Source: Cellvibrionaceae bacterium (GTDB lineage: Bacteria; Pseudomonadota; Gammaproteobacteria; Pseudomonadales; Cellvibrionaceae). Taken from it: DNA of 26,922 bases. The notes under the pieces were generated by a model. The model did not search any database, was not told the origin of the DNA, and worked only from the letters and a program-made list of their open reading frames with translations. This document shows, in pieces, positions 23,912 to 26,922 of the stretch. Made by a program: the position numbers and the translations under genes. Each line of letters opens with the position of its first letter. Position 1 is the stretch's first letter. The DNA lies in the NCBI GenBank assembly GCA_021151615.1, contig JAGKXA010000032.1, forward strand, positions 1 through 26,922. The letters are read 5' to 3'.

Positions 23912-25900
23912 TCATCCTAATTGCTCCAAATCCTCTTCAGTTTCTTCTAACTGATAAGAGTCAGGAATAAAGTGCAAATGTGTTTTTTGTAAATACTCTT
24001 TTGCGCTATCACGATCTGCAGCATAAGCCAACTGCGTATTAAAGAAGCTTAGTTTTGTTCTTGCATCATTAATGACCTCTGCCCAAGACTTAGCCCAAAC
24101 TGTAATATTTTCATCATCCCAAACTAACCCGGCTGGTCGATTTTTCTGATTTGCCTCACGCTCAGCGAACTCATCCAAGTCATTTGAAATAGCAATAAAT
24201 GTCCAGCGAATTTTCACACCACGAAAACGCTCGTCACCCGAAACAGCCATTGCGTATTTTTTTATTTGAGTAAGTACATCGGAGTCAATTTTTTTGGATG
24301 GTCGTTTTAATTCAACAACCAAGTAATCAAACTCGCCTGGACGTGGTTGAATGGCTTTCTGCAACATTAAATCTATGCGCAAACTATCTGTATCCAACGA
24401 TTCAACATCATCTACTTCATCAGCTCTCTTTCCCAGTTTTTCAATATGTTTTTTAAGCACCTCCTCAAGAGTCTCTTCTGATCCAGCTAAAGAAAAATCC
24501 TCCTTAAAAAGCCAAGCCTCTCTTTCTAGAATCTTATGGAGCTGATCGCGCTCCAAAAGCTTGTTTTTGGTTTCTTTGTCAAAGAGTAAATTTTCCAATC
24601 CAATCAGAAAATTTAATCTATCAGAGACCACTTTTGCAGAACTAATAATAGATGACAATGAAGTTCGGGTAAGCAATTCAGCAAGTTCATCCTGCTGCTG
24701 CTTTTTCAACCCCAATACTTCACTTAAAATAACCTGAACAGAATCAGGATTATCTTTTACTGCTTGAGACAGCAACCGAAATGTAAACTTCTTAGCTTTT
24801 TGATCAATATTCTCAAATGAAGGTAAATAGCTTTGAACATTCACAGCTAAAATATCAAATACTTGACGCTCAGCTAACTCAACTGGATCCAAGGTCAATT
24901 TATCCTCATAAGGATAAATATCTTCCTCTTTCCAACGTTCGATAACTTTTCCTTGATCCTCTAGAACACGCAACCGAAAATGCTGCTTAATTTTACCCTT
25001 TGCTACTGCTAAAATTTTCTTAATGTCACCATCCAATTCTTCAAGAATAAGATTGTTATTTTTATCCAATTCTCGAAAGTGATCGGATTTCACATAGGCA
25101 GTAAAATTAAATCCTGGGGCTCGCACTTTTCCTGCCGGAAGAACATGAAGCGAAACACCATCTGCATCACAAAGATGCATTTCTCTTTCAGTTTTTATAT
25201 TCCATTCAATGATAGTTATCGAGACTGGTACGCGATGACCAGGTGAAAGTTCAACATCTCCAAGATGATAATCGGCTCGGTGGACTTGAGCTGCGCCTGG
25301 ATCAATTTTTTGACCATTGAGTTCCAAACTAACATTTGGATATTCAGTTAGATAGGGAGCAAACAACTTTGCTAGAGCGGTCTCAGAGCTGTCGCTTTTC
25401 AAAGAGCGAAAATCAGTCTCAATGTTACTAATGAGTACTTCTGTACCTAGTATGGCATCAGGTATAAACACTGGCTCACTAGCCTCGAAGCTATCTATTG
25501 CATTTACGTTGCCAGAAATTGTGTAGCTTGCAATCTGTCCTTGAATGTTTTGATGCGTAGTATTCCAATCAACGCGCTCACCCAATGCAAAAGCTTTAAA
25601 TCGTCCTTTTCCATTTTTACCGTGTAAAGCACGGCCATTATCACGTGCCTTTAATTTTTTCCACGACTCCCCCAAATTGCCAAAAAAATCCTCTACTTTT
25701 GCTGGATCTATCCCGTAACCAAAATCGCGAACACGAATATGCTCGATAGCATTAAGCTCATTCATATCAAGAAAAACCTGAACGCGATTAGAGCCTGCGT
25801 CAAAACCATTCCATATCAACTCTGCCAAAGCATCAATTGGCTTGGCAGAAGAAATGGACTTTATAAAATCTTTTTTTGCAGCAACTGGAAGTTTTTTCAT
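23912..25900 (-). CDS. GHKL (Hsp90/MORC-like) ATPase fused to a Shedu-like PD-(D/E)xK nuclease; probable defence protein
   Basis: 662 residues. The N-terminal GHKL ATPase has the N-box ELIWNGFDAG (E27, N31, D34), the DFGYGI motif (D59, G61, G63) and a glycine-rich lid HGKNGKGRFKAFA (93-105). Residues about 190-450 form a transducer and helical region. The C-terminal domain (about 453-610) begins ILEREAWLFKED, like DUF4263/Shedu proteins, and holds D510 (RIDLML), E530 and K532 in VVELKRP, and Q545 (QIKKYA), a complete PD-(D/E)xK site. ATP-gated clamp plus nuclease is the layout of several anti-phage systems; target and trigger are unknown. AAGGA 7 bases upstream supports this ATG; an upstream in-frame ATG at 25966 lacks a site. 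It stands alone, without a modification gene. Confidence 0.85.
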   Translation of the reverse strand: MKKLPVAAKKDFIKSISSAKPIDALAELIWNGFDAGSNRVQVFLDMNELNAIEHIRVRDFGYGIDPAKVEDFFGNLGESWKKLKARDNGRALHGKNGKGRFKAFALGERVDWNTTHQNIQGQIASYTISGNVNAIDSFEASEPVFIPDAILGTEVLISNIETDFRSLKSDSSETALAKLFAPYLTEYPNVSLELNGQKIDPGAAQVHRADYHLGDVELSPGHRVPVSITIIEWNIKTEREMHLCDADGVSLHVLPAGKVRAPGFNFTAYVKSDHFRELDKNNNLILEELDGDIKKILAVAKGKIKQHFRLRVLEDQGKVIERWKEEDIYPYEDKLTLDPVELAERQVFDILAVNVQSYLPSFENIDQKAKKFTFRLLSQAVKDNPDSVQVILSEVLGLKKQQQDELAELLTRTSLSSIISSAKVVSDRLNFLIGLENLLFDKETKNKLLERDQLHKILEREAWLFKEDFSLAGSEETLEEVLKKHIEKLGKRADEVDDVESLDTDSLRIDLMLQKAIQPRPGEFDYLVVELKRPSKKIDSDVLTQIKKYAMAVSGDERFRGVKIRWTFIAISNDLDEFAEREANQKNRPAGLVWDDENITVWAKSWAEVINDARTKLSFFNTQLAYAADRDSAKEYLQKTHLHFIPDSYQLEETEEDLEQLG

Positions 25901-26196
25901 CCTGAATTCCTTCGAATATTTATTTGGCTGGAAAAGAACACTAAGCAAGAAAAAAGTGGGCCGCACTAGTATCGTTCAGTTGACAACCATCTACTATCGT
26001 ACGAATTGGGCGACCGAAAACCAATTACACACTATAACTTATAATTTTAGGTACATAAGTGGGTTGCGACGGTGGCTTTTGAATTTAATACGGGCTTGCG
26101 ATTTTTCCAAGCGAAAAACCAGAAAAGATTTAATTAATTGGAATCGTCGCACGAATTCGTTGGGCAACGTCGCACAGCTTACTTTCAAACAACAAC
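25901..26196. other. Gene-free upstream region of the GHKL-nuclease gene
   Basis: AT-rich DNA with no supported ORF or RNA. The promoter of the nuclease gene must lie here, but I cannot choose one box pair with confidence. Confidence 0.45.
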
Positions 26197-26229
26197 AAAA
26201 ACCGCTGATCTTGCGATAAGCGGGTTTTT
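26197..26229. terminator. Terminator-like hairpin beside the tRNA-Ala remnant
   Basis: CCGCTGATC, loop TTGC, GATAAGCGG (one G-A mismatch), flanked by A5 and T5, so it could act in both directions. It stands beside the tRNA 3'-end remnant just as the tRNA-Ala terminator stands beside the real tRNA. Confidence 0.65.
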
Positions 26230-26230
26230 A

Positions 26231-26244
26231 ATTTGGTGGAGCTA
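26231..26244 (-). repeat. Copy of the tRNA-Ala 3' end (possible attachment-site remnant)
   Basis: Minus-strand TAGCTCCACCAAAT is identical to the 3' end of tRNA-Ala plus two flanking bases (26462-26475), in the same orientation, 231 bp away. Confidence 0.6.
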
Positions 26245-26415
26245 CTCGTGCCTCGCCCCAAACCCAGCCAATCATGGGCTTAGCTTATACCATCCCGAGC
26301 GCGGGATGCACTCGGCACATCCATGTGCCTCGCCCTGCGGGCAGCTTCGCTGTGCAAAACGACTGTCCTGCCGTTTTGTGAACCGAGACCAAGAACGATC
26401 CCATTAACAAAACGC
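26245..26415. other. GC-rich hairpin-dense noncoding block
   Basis: Several small perfect hairpins in a row: CATCCCG-AGCG-CGGGATG, GCACAT-CC-ATGTGC, GCCC-TGC-GGGC, and CAAAACG with CGTTTTG. TGCCTCGCC occurs twice in direct orientation. No coding sequence is credible. Confidence 0.5.
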
Positions 26416-26465
26416 AAATAAACAAAAAGGCCGATATCTTTCGATATCGGCCTTTTTGTTTATTT
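26416..26465 (-). terminator. Terminator of tRNA-Ala
   Basis: A perfect 23-bp inverted repeat with a TTTC loop on the plus strand. The core is GGCCGATATC/GATATCGGCC, and on the minus strand it is followed by a T5 run. It begins directly at the tRNA 3' end. Confidence 0.9.
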
Positions 26466-26540
26466 GGTGGAGCTAAGCGGGATCGAACCGCTGACCTCAA
26501 CACTGCCAGTGTTGCGCTCTCCCAGCTGAGCTATAGCCCC
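26465..26540 (-). tRNA. tRNA-Ala(GGC)
   Basis: A 76-nt cloverleaf. The acceptor GGGGCTA/TAGCTCC contains the G3-T70 wobble that identifies alanine tRNAs. The anticodon stem CAACA/TGTTG encloses loop CTGGCAG (anticodon GGC). CCA is encoded. Partial copies of this gene lie on both sides. Confidence 0.97.
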
Positions 26541-26576
26541 AAAAAACGGGATACGACTGTGTCGTAAGTGGCGCGC

Positions 26577-26605
26577 ATTCTATGCAGCAGTTGGGGGAGT
26601 GTCAA
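26577..26605 (-). promoter_or_regulatory. Sigma70 promoter of tRNA-Ala
   Basis: Minus strand TTGACA, 17-bp spacer, TAGAAT, discriminator GCGCGCC; almost the same as the tRNA-Arg and tRNA-Glu promoters. Confidence 0.92.
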
Positions 26606-26678
26606 GCAATTTTTACTCCGCCTTGCGCGCCGATTTTGTATGTAAATCAACCAGTTAGTTAAAACCTACGCATCGCTT

Positions 26679-26705
26679 GAGCGCAACACTGGCAGTGTTG
26701 CGCTC
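26679..26705. repeat. Perfect 13-bp-arm palindrome derived from the tRNA-Ala anticodon arm (possible gltX terminator)
   Basis: GAGCGCAACACTG, a single G, CAGTGTTGCGCTC. On the plus strand 22 bases (GAGCGCAACACTGGCAGTGTTG) equal the sense sequence of tRNA-Ala. It begins 7 bp after the gltX stop and may serve as its terminator, though no T run follows. Confidence 0.75.
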
Positions 26706-26712
26706 TCCTTCT

Positions 26713-26922
26713 TTATTGTGCGGCGGGTTCTTGTGGGGCTGCGCCCAGTTTGTCGAAGATTTTTTCCAAGTCTTTTTGCTTGTTTTTGCCAAAGCCGCCC
26801 AAGGCGTTAATCGCGTGGCGGATGCGGGCGCGGCTCATGTCGGGGCCGATGATCTGCATGGAGTCCACTACCGAGAAGCTGGCGGTGGTGCCGGCAATAG
26901 CGACAAAGACTGGGGCCAGGGC
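26713..26922 (-). CDS. gltX: Glutamyl-tRNA synthetase, C-terminal end (partial)
   Basis: The last 69 codons, reading into the window from the right edge. The segment ALAPVFVAIAGTTASFSVVD, then SMQIIGPDMSRARIRHAINA and LGGFGKNKQKDLEKIFDKL, lines up with the C-terminal anticodon-binding domain of the Pseudomonas GltX type (compare FPAITGHASSVSVLDAMEILG as I recall it). The enzyme charges tRNA-Glu with glutamate in the cytosol. The catalytic domain is outside the window. The Ala/Pro-rich tail GAAPQEPAAQ is variable in the family. The gene is read in the same direction as tRNA-Ala, which has its own promoter downstream of the gltX stop. Confidence 0.9.
   Translation of the reverse strand, partial: ALAPVFVAIAGTTASFSVVDSMQIIGPDMSRARIRHAINALGGFGKNKQKDLEKIFDKLGAAPQEPAAQ

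Noticed and set aside
25842..26219. 125-aa plus-strand ORF
   Set aside because: It overlaps the well-supported start of the GHKL-nuclease gene and then runs through AT-rich spacer; no motif seen.
18319..26464. Insertion sequence or prophage
   Set aside because: No transposase, integrase, terminal inverted repeats with target duplications, or phage structural genes are visible.
26285..26503. 72-aa minus-strand ORF
   Set aside because: It begins inside tRNA-Ala and covers its terminator.

Overview
ORGANISM. The window looks like a chromosomal segment of a gammaproteobacterium, most likely a Cellvibrio-type (Cellvibrionales) saprophyte. This is inferred from gene content and protein style, not from a database search. 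Pointers are a Pseudomonas-like CyaB cyclase, the unimodular-type long QueF, a YadG/YadH exporter, a gltX C-terminus of the Pseudomonas type next to tRNA-Ala, and two large secreted proteins that suit a polysaccharide degrader. Four tRNA transcription units each have a clear sigma70 promoter with exactly 17 bp between the boxes.

LAYOUT, 1-8.4 kb (housekeeping). The left edge holds the start of a probable HDOD protein, then tRNA-Arg(ACG), tRNA-Ser(GGA) and a YdjA-type nitroreductase. Next come a membrane-anchored coiled-coil protein and a MASE2/class III adenylate cyclase (CyaB-like). A convergent yadG-yadH-queF operon follows, then a tandem tRNA-Glu/tRNA-Gly duplication and a small membrane-anchored protein.

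8.4-18.3 kb (envelope and sensing). A 1308-residue secreted protein alternates Ig-like and BACON-like modules, then has a lectin-like domain and a sorbosone-dehydrogenase-like beta-propeller. An acyl-CoA thioesterase pseudogene (two frameshifts, catalytic Asp lost) and a DUF2956 protein follow. The most unusual locus comes next: a two-gene operon of a Cache-domain transmembrane sensor with a cytoplasmic CpaE/MinD-like domain lacking the P-loop lysine, coupled to a pentameric ligand-gated ion channel homologue. An MHS-family MFS transporter closes the segment.

18.3-26.4 kb (accessory region). Gene-poor, repeat-rich DNA carries a HigB/HigA-type toxin-antitoxin pair, an exported OB-like protein and a wHTH-nucleotidyltransferase/HEPN pair. 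It also carries a secreted glycosidase-like protein and a GHKL ATPase fused to a Shedu-like PD-(D/E)xK nuclease (probable anti-phage protein). Three direct copies of one repeat (R1 intact as a 104-codon gene, R2 and R3 5'-truncated and decayed) each lie at the 3' side of one cargo block, and a second repeat pair (A1/A2) brackets the HigBA module. The region ends against tRNA-Ala(GGC), which has a copy of its own 3' end on one side and a palindromized copy of its anticodon arm on the other. gltX enters at the right edge.

HOW THE PARTS FIT. The left two-thirds is stable backbone. The right third looks like an island next to tRNA-Ala, built from repeat-bounded cargo modules rich in defence and toxin-antitoxin genes. 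No integrase or transposase is visible in the window, so the mobilising mechanism is unknown.
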